From Miltoncostaea sp963771025 (GTDB taxonomy: Bacteria; Actinomycetota; Thermoleophilia; Miltoncostaeales; Miltoncostaeaceae), in the NCBI GenBank assembly GCA_963771025.1, contig CAVYRL010000007.1, positions 1 through 64,000 of the forward strand: 64,000 bases of DNA, in the 5' to 3' direction. The notes below the pieces were generated by a model. The model made no database searches. It worked only from the letters and a program-made list of their open reading frames with translations, and was not told where the DNA came from. Shown in pieces: positions 34,970 to 42,109 of the stretch. A program made the position numbers and the translations under genes. Numbering within the stretch: the stretch's first letter is position 1; each line of letters starts with the position of its first letter.

Positions 34970-35521
34970 ATGACGCTGAGTTCCGCATTCGTGTTGATCG
35001 CGGGCCGGCCGGCGCTCGATCTGTGCAATACCCATCTCTGCGGAGAAGAACACCTCGCGACGCCGGAGGACCTCGCTCAGTGGTTCGTGAGCGCGGGGCT
35101 GACGGATCACCCGCCCGCGATCAGTCGCAGTGAGCTGACGGCGGCGCGAGAGCTGCGGAGCGAGCTCCGGGCCGCCCTGCTCGCGTCCGACGGGCCCCGC
35201 GTCGCCGCGGTGGCGGAGGACTGGCTCGGTCGCGCGCCCGGCCGTCTGTGCGTGGAGGAGACCACGCTCACGCCGCGGTTCACACCGGCGGCGCAGACGT
35301 CGTGCTGCCTGCTGGTGACCGCGGTGCTCGACGCGCTCGACATCGTGAGGGACAGCCCCGGACGCGTGCGCGAGTGCGCGGACGAGACATGTCCGGTGAT
35401 CTTTCTGGACACCAGCCGCAACCAGAGCCGGCGATGGTGTTCGATGGAGCTGTGCGGCGCCCGCTCCAAGGCGTTGAACGTACTACCGCCGCCACCGGGA
35501 CTGAGCCCGGGCCGGGGCTAG
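34970..35521 (+). CDS. CGNR zinc-finger transcriptional regulator (ABATE type)
   Basis: Protein of 183 aa with the ABATE sensor domain (GRPALDLCNTHLCGEEHLATPEDLAQWF) and a C-terminal CGNR-type zinc finger. The finger reads ECADETCPVIFLDTSRNQSRRWCSMELCGARSKA in shortened form: two C-x4-C pairs, with CGAR in place of CGNR. Usually a DNA-binding regulator of an adjacent gene, here the divergent hydrolase. Its stop overlaps that of the convergent hydrolase gene at 35518. Confidence 0.82.
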   Translation: MTLSSAFVLIAGRPALDLCNTHLCGEEHLATPEDLAQWFVSAGLTDHPPAISRSELTAARELRSELRAALLASDGPRVAAVAEDWLGRAPGRLCVEETTLTPRFTPAAQTSCCLLVTAVLDALDIVRDSPGRVRECADETCPVIFLDTSRNQSRRWCSMELCGARSKALNVLPPPPGLSPGRG

Positions 35522-36258
35522 CTCAGGCGGCGCGCCAGGAAGTCGGTGACGGCCCCGGCGAACGCCTCGGGGCGTTCGATGGCGGTGAGATGACCCGCCC
35601 CCGGCAGGACGACCAGTTCCGAGCCGGCGATGCCGGCGGCCAGGGCCTCGGCCCTGTCGGGCGGGGTGAGCGCGTCCTCGGCGCCGACGATGACCAGGGT
35701 GGGCGCGGTGACGGCGGCGAGATCGGGCCGCCGGTCCGCGCGCCCGGCAAGCGCCTCGAGCGCGCCCGCGACGCCCTCGGGCGTCTGGGTGTCGGCGATG
35801 GCCCGGACGGCCGCGAGGCTCGCCGCGTCGCCGGGGGCGACCAGCCGGACGGTGAAGTCGTCGAGGAACGCCGACAGGCGGCCGCCGCGCACCTGGGCGG
35901 CGCTCTCGTGACGGCCCGCCGCGGCCTCGGGCGTGTCGGGCTCGGCCCGGGAGTCGGCGAGGATCAGCGCGGCCACCCGGCCGGGGTGTCGGGCCACCAG
36001 CGACAGCGCGACGTATCCCCCGAGCGACAGCCCGCACACCACCGCGCGGCCATCCTTGGCCTCCGCCGCGATCCGCTCCGCGACGGCGTCGGCGAACCCG
36101 TCCACGGAGGCGCTCGCCACAGGCTCTGCCTGTCCGAGGCCCGGGAAGTCGGGCGCGACGACGGCGCGCGAGGCGGAGAGCATCGGGATGAGGGGAGCCC
36201 AGAAGCGGCCGTCCAACGGGAAGGGGTGGAGCAGGACGAGGGGCGCGGGCTGAGGCAT
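35518..36258 (-). CDS. Alpha/beta hydrolase
   Basis: Alpha/beta hydrolase of 246 aa with an intact catalytic triad: LHPFPLDGRFW oxyanion region, GLSLGGY nucleophile elbow with serine, GAEDALTPP acid and GAGHLTAIERP histidine. Similar in build to 3-oxoadipate enol-lactonase/BioH-like esterases; the substrate is unknown. ATG 36258 follows GGAG. It differs from the serine-less neighbour at 34200 and makes a useful comparison. Confidence 0.83.
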   Translation of the reverse strand: MPQPAPLVLLHPFPLDGRFWAPLIPMLSASRAVVAPDFPGLGQAEPVASASVDGFADAVAERIAAEAKDGRAVVCGLSLGGYVALSLVARHPGRVAALILADSRAEPDTPEAAAGRHESAAQVRGGRLSAFLDDFTVRLVAPGDAASLAAVRAIADTQTPEGVAGALEALAGRADRRPDLAAVTAPTLVIVGAEDALTPPDRAEALAAGIAGSELVVLPGAGHLTAIERPEAFAGAVTDFLARRLS

Positions 36259-36321
36259 GGTGGCTCCGAGCGATTTTCGCGGTCGCGACCGAGGGCCGCG
36301 ACACCGTCAGGGCGGGGACGC

Positions 36322-36327
36322 TACCGT
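36322..36327 (+). promoter_or_regulatory. Putative -10 element, leaderless
   Basis: TACCGT lies eight bases before GTG 36336 with no ribosome site between, so the message is predicted to be leaderless. Confidence 0.4.
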
Positions 36328-36335
36328 GTCGGACT

Positions 36336-37247
36336 GTGAGCACCAGCACCCCCGTCGCCCTCACCGGGCCGGAGCGCCGCCGGCAGAGCAGCCTGGGCGG
36401 CCTCATCCCGGCCTCCGCCGTCGCCCGTGGGGGCGACACCCTGATCCTGGCCCTGTGCGTCGAGGTCCACACCGAGGGCGCCGTGCTGCCGCTGCTGGTG
36501 CTCTCGGACGCCCCGGGCCTCCTCGGCTGGGACCCGGTGGAGGGCCTCGAGGTGCGCGACGACACGGGCCGCGAGTACGAGGTGCACAGCTTGGCCCAGC
36601 AGGCCGGCCTGGGTGCCCTCCAGACCGCCGTGTGGATCGCTCCCGCTCCCCTGCCCGAGGCCCGGCGCCTGCAGCTGGCGATGACCGGCCTGGTGCGCAC
36701 CGCCGTCGCGCGCGGCACCGGCGTGGCGCGCCCGCTCGCGGGCTCGACCTGGTCGCTCGAGATCGATCTGGTTCCCGGCCGCACCGGCGTGCCGGTGCCC
36801 GACGAGCCGCCCGGGGCTCCGGCGACGGTGGGTCCGGCCCGCGTTCCGGCGCGGACCTTCGCCGGCTTCCGCGACCTGGTGCCGATCGGACAGGCGCGCA
36901 TGGCCGAGGGCGCCGCGGTGTGCCTGTGGTCGCTGGAGCGCTACGCCGATCGCGGCGTGCTCAGCGTCGGGGCGCTGGCGGAGGAGCCGCTGCGCGTGGC
37001 GCCGCTGACCCCGGGCGTCGGACGCGTGGACGTCTGGGACGACCGCGGGCAGCGCTATGAGGTCTCGCCGATCCACGGCGCGGCGCGGCCAGGGTGGAGC
37101 GAGACGAGCCTCGAGGTGTCGCCCGCGATCAGCCCGGAGGCCGTCGCGCTGGGCATCCGGCTCGCCGACCTTCCCGGCCACGGTCCCTCCGCCGAGATCC
37201 TGGCGGGCCCGTTCACCTTCGGCGTGGCGGTGCCCCCATCGGCGTGA
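36336..37247 (+). CDS. Internally duplicated protein, unknown function
   Basis: Cytoplasmic protein of 303 aa made of two related halves. LEVRDDTGREYEVHSLAQQAG in the first half matches VDVWDDRGQRYEVSPIHGAA in the second, and each is followed by a similar beta-rich stretch (RRLQLAMTGL and VALGIRLADL). No signal or membrane segment. Its stop overlaps the GTG of the DPM-like gene (GTGA 37244-37247), so the two are coupled. No family recognised. Confidence 0.65.
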   Translation: MSTSTPVALTGPERRRQSSLGGLIPASAVARGGDTLILALCVEVHTEGAVLPLLVLSDAPGLLGWDPVEGLEVRDDTGREYEVHSLAQQAGLGALQTAVWIAPAPLPEARRLQLAMTGLVRTAVARGTGVARPLAGSTWSLEIDLVPGRTGVPVPDEPPGAPATVGPARVPARTFAGFRDLVPIGQARMAEGAAVCLWSLERYADRGVLSVGALAEEPLRVAPLTPGVGRVDVWDDRGQRYEVSPIHGAARPGWSETSLEVSPAISPEAVALGIRLADLPGHGPSAEILAGPFTFGVAVPPSA

Positions 37248-38023
37248 CCGGCCCCCCCTCGGGACCGGTGTGGGTCGTCCTTCCCACCTACGACGAGGCC
37301 GAGAACGTGGTCGCGCTGCTCGACGCGGTCCTGGCGGTGGTCGACCGGGCGGGCCTCGAGGCCCACCTGCTGGTGGTGGACGACGGCTCTCCGGACGGCA
37401 CCGCCGAGCTGGCCGCGGCGGTGGGCACGCGCGATCCGCGGGTCTCGGTGCTGCGGCGTGCGCGCAAGGAGGGCATCGGCCCGGCCTACCGCGCGGGCTT
37501 CCGCCACGCGCTGGACGCCGGGGCGGGGCTGATCGTCGAGATGGACTGCGACTTCTCGCACGACCCGGCGCGCCTGCCCGCCCTGGTGGCGGCGGCCGCC
37601 GACGCCGACCTGGTGCTGGGCTCCCGCTACGTGCCCGGCGGGGGCGTCGCCCGCTGGGGCGCCGTGCGCCGGGCGATCAGCCGCGCGGGCTGCCTCTACG
37701 CCCAGATCGTGCTGCGGGTCGGCGTGCGTGACCTCACCGGGGGCTTCAAGTGCTTCCGCCGCGAGGTGCTCGAGGCCATCCCCCTCGACGAGGTGACCGC
37801 CGCCGGCTACGGCTTCCAGATCGAGATGACCTACCGGGCGCTGGTGCTCGGCTTCCGGGTGGTGGAGGTGCCGATCGTCTTCACCGAGCGCGAGTTCGGC
37901 TCCTCCAAGATGTCGCGCCACATCGTGTGGGAGGCGGCCTCCCTGGTGCCCCGGCTGCGCCGGCGGCTCGGGCCGGTGCCCGCCGCGACCTCCGAGGGCG
38001 CCGTCGAGGGCGCCCGCGCCTGA
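37244..38023 (+). CDS. Polyprenol-monophosphomannose synthase-like GT2
   Basis: GT2 enzyme of 259 aa resembling dolichol/polyprenol-phosphate mannose synthase. WVVLPTYDEAENV, VVDDGSPDGTAELA, VEMDCDFSHDPARLP and GGVARWGAVRRAISRAG are in the expected order, and the short C-terminus lacks membrane helices. It would transfer mannose from GDP-mannose to a polyprenyl phosphate at the membrane, supplying external glycosylation. The partner gene for final transfer is not seen here. Confidence 0.88.
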   Translation: MTGPPSGPVWVVLPTYDEAENVVALLDAVLAVVDRAGLEAHLLVVDDGSPDGTAELAAAVGTRDPRVSVLRRARKEGIGPAYRAGFRHALDAGAGLIVEMDCDFSHDPARLPALVAAAADADLVLGSRYVPGGGVARWGAVRRAISRAGCLYAQIVLRVGVRDLTGGFKCFRREVLEAIPLDEVTAAGYGFQIEMTYRALVLGFRVVEVPIVFTEREFGSSKMSRHIVWEAASLVPRLRRRLGPVPAATSEGAVEGARA

Positions 38024-38030
38024 CGGGCGG

Positions 38031-40040
38031 CTAGCCGGAGCGAAGGGCGGCCTCGGGATCCTGAGGATCGAGGCGGTGCACCTCGTGCCACGCCGCGGCG
38101 CTCGCCGGGCCGCGGCCGATGTAGATCGCCAGGGCGCGCCAGGCGGCCGGGTTGTCGGGCTGCACCCGCGTCGCCTCCTCGAGCGCGCCGAGGGCGCGGC
38201 GGCGGTCGCCCAGATCGTCGTACGCCTGCCCCATCAGCAGGATGGGCCCGATGGTCAGCGGGTTGGCCGCGTGCGCCGCGGCCGCGCGGTCCACGGCCAC
38301 CCGCGGGCGGCCTTCGGCGAGGGCGTCCTCGCCCCGGGCGGCGAGGTGGCCCGACCACCACGGGAGCGTGGCGCTGATCATGGCGACGGCGACCGCGGCG
38401 CCCAGGGCACCCGTGGCGAGAGCCGACGGTCGTGTTCGCGGCGCGACCCCGCCGGGCGCGGCCGCGGCCAGCACGACGCCGGCCGCGGCGAGGGTCGGAA
38501 CCGTGAGGGCCGGGATGGACCAGGACCAGTCGACCGCCGCCTGGAGGATGAAGGCGGCCAGCACGGCGAGGGGCAGCCCGATGTCGGGATCGCGCCGGAG
38601 GTCGGTCGCGCGCAGGACCCCCCAGACGATCGCGGCGACCAATGCTGCCAGCAGGGCGAGGCCGACGATGCCCAGCCCCGAGAGCACGCTCAGCACCAAT
38701 CCGTGCGCCTCGCGCGTATTGAGGGCGTTGTCGGCCGCCCGGCGCTCCTGGAGGTGCACCAGGGGGAAGCCTCCCGCGCCCTGCCCGATGACCGGGGAGG
38801 CCTCGAAGCCGCGCCAGGCCTCCCCCCACCAGGCGCGGCGCTGGTTGCCGGAGGTGTTGACCAGGCGGCCCGGGTCGTTGGCGACGGCGTCGCCACCCTG
38901 GCCCCGGAACTCGGCGGCCCGGTCGCCGACCCACCCGCGCGCCGACGCGCTGGTCGCCAGCGCGCCGACCGATGCCAGGGCGCAGGCCACCACCAGCACG
39001 GCGACGGCCCGCCGACCGTCACGGGCGCTCACGTGGCCGCGCGCGAGGCGCAGCACGAGAGGCGCCAGCACCGCCGCGGCGGCGATTCCGACCGCCAGGC
39101 GCCAGCCGAGGCCGAGGCCGGCCGACGCGCGCAGCGCGGTCGGCACCTGATCGGACGACAGCAGGGGATCGCTGAACCCGTGCGCGGCGGCGGGCAGCGC
39201 GCAGACCCCTCCCACGACCAGCGCCGTCAACGCGTGCCAACGGCGTGGCAGGAAGGCCAGCGTCACGACCACGGCGGCGATCAGGGAGAGCAACCCGCCG
39301 CGGGAGTAGGTGAGGAGCACGGTCACCACCACCACGCAGAGCCCGGCGGCGGCCAGCGGGAGGGCCCGGGGGGCCCGGCCGGGTGTGCCCGCGAGCCACA
39401 GCAGCCCCGGGGCGGCGAACACGGCCACGAGGGCGAGGGCGTTCCAGTAGCCCACCGGGGCCGCCAGCCGAGCGAGGTCGCCGTCGGAACCGAGCACGCC
39501 GGGGAAGATCTTGGTGCCGAGCGCGAGCGCCACCGGCAGCGCCGCGCCCGCGCTGAGGCCCAGGCCCAGCAGGCGGGGGGCGTTCGGCAGGAGCGCCCCG
39601 AGCGCCAGCCCGAGCGCGAGGGCACAAAGCGCGATCGCCTGGCGGTTCGCGTCGATCCAGGCCAGGTCGGGCGCGGCGGCCCAGATGATCGAGAGGGCCG
39701 CCCATCCCGCGAGGCCGGCCATCGCGCCGAGGGCGAGGCGGCTGGGGACGGCGCGCAGGGCGGCGCGATCCCGGGCCAGGATCACCGCGGTCGCGGCCAG
39801 GGGAGCGCCGAACAGCAGGGCGAGGAAGGCCGCGCGCGGCCCGGGCCCGCCGAGGCCGTCGCCCGGGTCGATGCCACCGCCGCCGACGCACAGCAGGCTC
39901 CAGCCCACGATGGCGATCGCGCCGGCCACGACGGGCGCCTCGAACCTCGTGCGCGCGCCCGACCTCCCGGCTTGTCGGCCCTCGGGGGCGCCGCTACGAT
40001 CCGCGACGCCCTGGGGGCCGACGCCCCCCCTCTCCCTCAC
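38031..40040 (-). CDS. O-antigen ligase-like polytopic protein with TPR-like tail
   Basis: Membrane protein of about 669 aa with 12 or more hydrophobic helices, the Wzy_C-type loop (SPVIGQGAGGFPLVHLQERRAADNALNTREAHGLVL) shown here only in part as SPVIGQGAGGF, and a C-terminal soluble region of about 100 residues with TPR-like helices (ALGALEEATRVQPDNPAAW). It probably polymerises or ligates glycan outside the membrane. The first 35 residues are Arg/Gly-rich and the true start may be later. Only 3 bases separate its 5-prime end from the divergent GTG 40044. Confidence 0.8.
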   Translation of the reverse strand: MRERGGVGPQGVADRSGAPEGRQAGRSGARTRFEAPVVAGAIAIVGWSLLCVGGGGIDPGDGLGGPGPRAAFLALLFGAPLAATAVILARDRAALRAVPSRLALGAMAGLAGWAALSIIWAAAPDLAWIDANRQAIALCALALGLALGALLPNAPRLLGLGLSAGAALPVALALGTKIFPGVLGSDGDLARLAAPVGYWNALALVAVFAAPGLLWLAGTPGRAPRALPLAAAGLCVVVVTVLLTYSRGGLLSLIAAVVVTLAFLPRRWHALTALVVGGVCALPAAAHGFSDPLLSSDQVPTALRASAGLGLGWRLAVGIAAAAVLAPLVLRLARGHVSARDGRRAVAVLVVACALASVGALATSASARGWVGDRAAEFRGQGGDAVANDPGRLVNTSGNQRRAWWGEAWRGFEASPVIGQGAGGFPLVHLQERRAADNALNTREAHGLVLSVLSGLGIVGLALLAALVAAIVWGVLRATDLRRDPDIGLPLAVLAAFILQAAVDWSWSIPALTVPTLAAAGVVLAAAAPGGVAPRTRPSALATGALGAAVAVAMISATLPWWSGHLAARGEDALAEGRPRVAVDRAAAAHAANPLTIGPILLMGQAYDDLGDRRRALGALEEATRVQPDNPAAWRALAIYIGRGPASAAAWHEVHRLDPQDPEAALRSG

Positions 40041-40043
40041 CGG

Positions 40044-40463
40044 GTGGCTGCCCTGCTCCGACGTCCCGCCAGGGTGCTGGTCATGTTCGCGGTCGTGCTC
40101 CTTGGCATGACGGGCTCCGCCCTCGCCGGTGGACAGGCGGTGCTGGCCGACGCGCAGGATAACGGGCGGGTGGATGGGTGCTACACGCGGGCGGAATTCC
40201 GCGACGCTCTCCGGCAGGCGAGCAACGATCAGCGACTCTACTCAGCCCTGGTCGACAACATCAAAGAGGCGCAGTTCACTAACGTGGCCGTCAAGGGCGC
40301 ACCCTGCGGGAGCGGGCGGGCGGCGCCCGGGGCCGCGATCGCCGTCGACACCGGGGGCGGGGCGGGGATCTGGTTCGGCGCACTCGCGGTCGTCGGCCTG
40401 GTGGCGGTGGGCGCCGGCGGTTGGGCGCATCTCAGCGGCAAGGGGCGGAAGAGAGGTAGATGA
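40044..40463 (+). CDS. Exported small membrane protein, unknown function
   Basis: Protein of 139 aa with an N-terminal signal (LLRRPARVLVMFAVVLLGMTGSALA, residues 4-28) and a second hydrophobic helix near the C-terminus (IWFGALAVVGLVAVGAGGW), ending in a basic tail. Two cysteines (CYTRAEF and PCGSG) might pair outside the cell. GTG 40044 gives a basic n-region; ATG 40083 is a shorter alternative. Its stop overlaps the lepB start (ATGA). Confidence 0.62.
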   Translation: MAALLRRPARVLVMFAVVLLGMTGSALAGGQAVLADAQDNGRVDGCYTRAEFRDALRQASNDQRLYSALVDNIKEAQFTNVAVKGAPCGSGRAAPGAAIAVDTGGGAGIWFGALAVVGLVAVGAGGWAHLSGKGRKRGR

Positions 40464-41002
40464 GGCGCTTCGTCAAGGACTTCCTGCTCCCGATGGCCGT
40501 CGCGGTGGCTCTCGCGTTCGTCATCCAGGCGGCCGTCGCCAAGCCGTACGAGATCCCGACGGAGTCGATGGTGCCGACGATCAAGGCGAACGACCGGATC
40601 ATCGCCAACCGGCTGATCTACCGCTTTCGCGACGTCGAGCGCGGCGACATCATCGTGTTCCACCCGCCGCCCTCGGCGACGGCCACCTGCGGCGACGCGG
40701 GCGGTGGAAACGTCCCGTTCGTGAAGCGCGTGATCGGGCTTCCCGGCGACAACGTCGAGGTGCGCGACGGCCAGACCTTCGTGAACGGCACGCCCTTCGT
40801 CGTGGACAAGGCGCTCGCCCCGAACTACGAGATGAAGTGGCCGACGGTGCCCAAGGGGCAACTGCTGGTGCTGGGCGACAACCGCCCCGGCTCGTGCGAC
40901 GCGCACCAGTGGAAGCCCAACCCGTTCGTGCCGGAGGACAGCGTGATCGGGCAGGCCGAGGTCATCTACTGGCCGCTGTCACATCTCTCGTTCCTGAACT
41001 AG
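40460..41002 (+). CDS. lepB: Signal peptidase I
   Basis: Membrane serine protease that removes signal peptides (180 aa). One N-terminal membrane helix (PMAVAVALAFVIQAAVA) precedes the catalytic serine in IPTESMVPTI. The catalytic lysine is in FVKRVIGLPGD, and LLVLGDNRPGSCDAHQW is the conserved box D/E region. The short length is typical of actinobacterial and Gram-positive enzymes. Coupled to the exported small protein upstream. Confidence 0.93.
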   Translation: MRRFVKDFLLPMAVAVALAFVIQAAVAKPYEIPTESMVPTIKANDRIIANRLIYRFRDVERGDIIVFHPPPSATATCGDAGGGNVPFVKRVIGLPGDNVEVRDGQTFVNGTPFVVDKALAPNYEMKWPTVPKGQLLVLGDNRPGSCDAHQWKPNPFVPEDSVIGQAEVIYWPLSHLSFLN

Positions 41003-41029
41003 GGGTTGACCGCGCCGGCTCCGGGCGTT

Positions 41030-41356
41030 CCGAGCTCTGAGCGTTTGCGTCATGGTGCGTTGAGGACTGGCGACAAGGCGTCCACCCGGCCTCTTGGCGG
41101 CCGGGTGGACGCGCACCATGCCCATAAACCGTGGGCATGGTGCATTCGGCGCGTATGGCCTTTCGGCCGACGGGCCTTGCACAGCCGGACGGAGTCCGGC
41201 TGTCCCCCATGGGAGACAGGGCCACCCGATGGCGACGGCTGGGCTCCGAGATCGCCACCGCGTCCACGCCGGACCGTGAGAGGCCGGCGTCGACGCGTGA
41301 GGGACAAAGCGCGGGAGGAAACGCCGAGGGGCTCAAAGGATGCGTTCAGAGCTCAG
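41030..41356 (+). ncRNA. Candidate structured RNA with long closing stem
   Basis: No convincing gene lies in the 494 bases between lepB and nrdR. Instead, 41032-41043 pairs with 41343-41354 (12 pairs, one G-T), enclosing about 300 bases. Inside are a 14-bp hairpin (41078-41091/41099-41112), a 12-bp hairpin (41113-41124/41132-41143), a 10-bp hairpin (41181-41190/41194-41203), and an imperfect stem near 41260-41295. CATGGTGC at 41051-41058 repeats at 41136-41143, so GCACCATG 41113-41120 has two possible partners. TTGACC at 41006-41011 might be a -35, but no matching -10 is seen. No B12 box, RNase P core or tmRNA end was found. Strand is assumed from the neighbours. Confidence 0.5.
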
Positions 41357-41442
41357 ATCAGCTCCCGCCTGCTCGGAGCGTCATTCGCGTCGGTATTGGG
41401 GCTTTGCATCTCCTGTCACGTGTGGAAGGATGCGCCCCCACC

Positions 41443-41458
41443 ACGCTGAATATGGTGT
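41443..41458 (+). promoter_or_regulatory. Possible NrdR box
   Basis: ACGCTGAATATGGTGT resembles the NrdR box consensus ACACWATATATWGTGT. The right half (ATATGGTGT) fits well and the left half poorly. It lies upstream of the TAGCGT element of nrdR-nrdJ, the expected place for autoregulation. Only one box was seen, whereas pairs are usual. Confidence 0.35.
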
Positions 41459-41484
41459 GGCGCCCTCTCCTCCGACACCAGGGA

Positions 41485-41490
41485 TAGCGT
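41485..41490 (+). promoter_or_regulatory. Putative -10 element for nrdR-nrdJ, leaderless
   Basis: TAGCGT six bases before GTG 41497, with no ribosome site. If this is the promoter, the structured element at 41030-41356 is not part of the nrdR leader. Confidence 0.45.
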
Positions 41491-41496
41491 TCGACC

Positions 41497-42109
41497 GTGA
41501 TCTGCCCCTTCTGCGAGAACCCCGAGCACCGCGTCGTCGAATCACGGGTGGCCGACACCAAGGACGCCATCCGCCGCCGTCGCGAGTGCCACTCGTGCGG
41601 GCGTCGTTTCACCACCTACGAGCGGTGCGAGGAGATGCCCCTCGTGGTGGTCAAGAGCAACGGCGAGCGTCAGCCCTTCGACCGCTCCAAGCTCCTCGAG
41701 GGCCTGCAGCGCGCCTGCCACAAGCGCCAGGTGTTCGACGGCGTCGCTGGACATGGCCGTGCGCGACATCGAAGCGGAGCTGCGCAACCGGCTCCGCCAG
41801 GAGGTGAGCAGCCCGCAGATCGGAGAACTCGCCCTGCGCCGGCTGAAGGAGATCGACCCGGTGGCGTACGTGCGCTTCGCGTCCGTCTACCGGCAGTTCG
41901 CCGACGTGGAGGAGTTCGAGGACGAGCTCTCCCGGCTCGAACGTGAGCCGCCCCTCCCCCGTGGCCAGTACCCCCTCGACGACCAGATCTTCCAAACACT
42001 CGACGCGGACTCCGCCCTACCCGGCCGCGCTACGCTGAGGGCTCTGCCCGGCGGGCGCGAAGGGTCTGTCTTGCGCACGACCGCCCAGGAGGCAACCGAT
42101 GGCGACTGA
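41497..42109 (+). CDS. nrdR: Transcriptional repressor NrdR (frameshifted in this sequence)
   Basis: ATP-cone repressor of ribonucleotide reductase genes. The zinc ribbon is intact: MICPFCENPEHRVVESR and CHSCGRRFTTYERCEE give the four cysteines. KLLEGLQRACHKRQV starts the ATP cone, then the frame breaks. Removing one T of the TT at 41734-41735 restores QVSTASLDMAVRDIEAELR in the frame that runs to 42109. Restored, it is about 203 aa, longer than the usual 150-170, with an extra C-terminal tail overlapping nrdJ by 11 bases. An error in the sequence is the simplest explanation. Confidence 0.8.

Noticed and set aside
38076..40040. Plus-strand frame opposite the O-antigen-ligase-like gene
   Set aside because: Antisense frame; only its last part, from about 40044, forms a credible exported protein.
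41078..41143. ANTAR target (paired hairpins)
   Set aside because: The two adjacent hairpins have 7-base loops without the A1/G4 hexaloop pattern.
41032..41354. MITE-like transposon with terminal inverted repeats
   Set aside because: Ends pair well, but there is no target-site duplication, and internal nested hairpins fit RNA better. Not fully excluded.
41006..41449. Protein genes on either strand in the lepB-nrdR gap
   Set aside because: Peptides are Arg/Pro/His-rich without domain patterns or ribosome sites; the inverted repeats explain the open frames.
41003..41496. Cobalamin riboswitch for nrdJ
   Set aside because: No B12 box or other conserved core was found, and the nrdR start appears leaderless.
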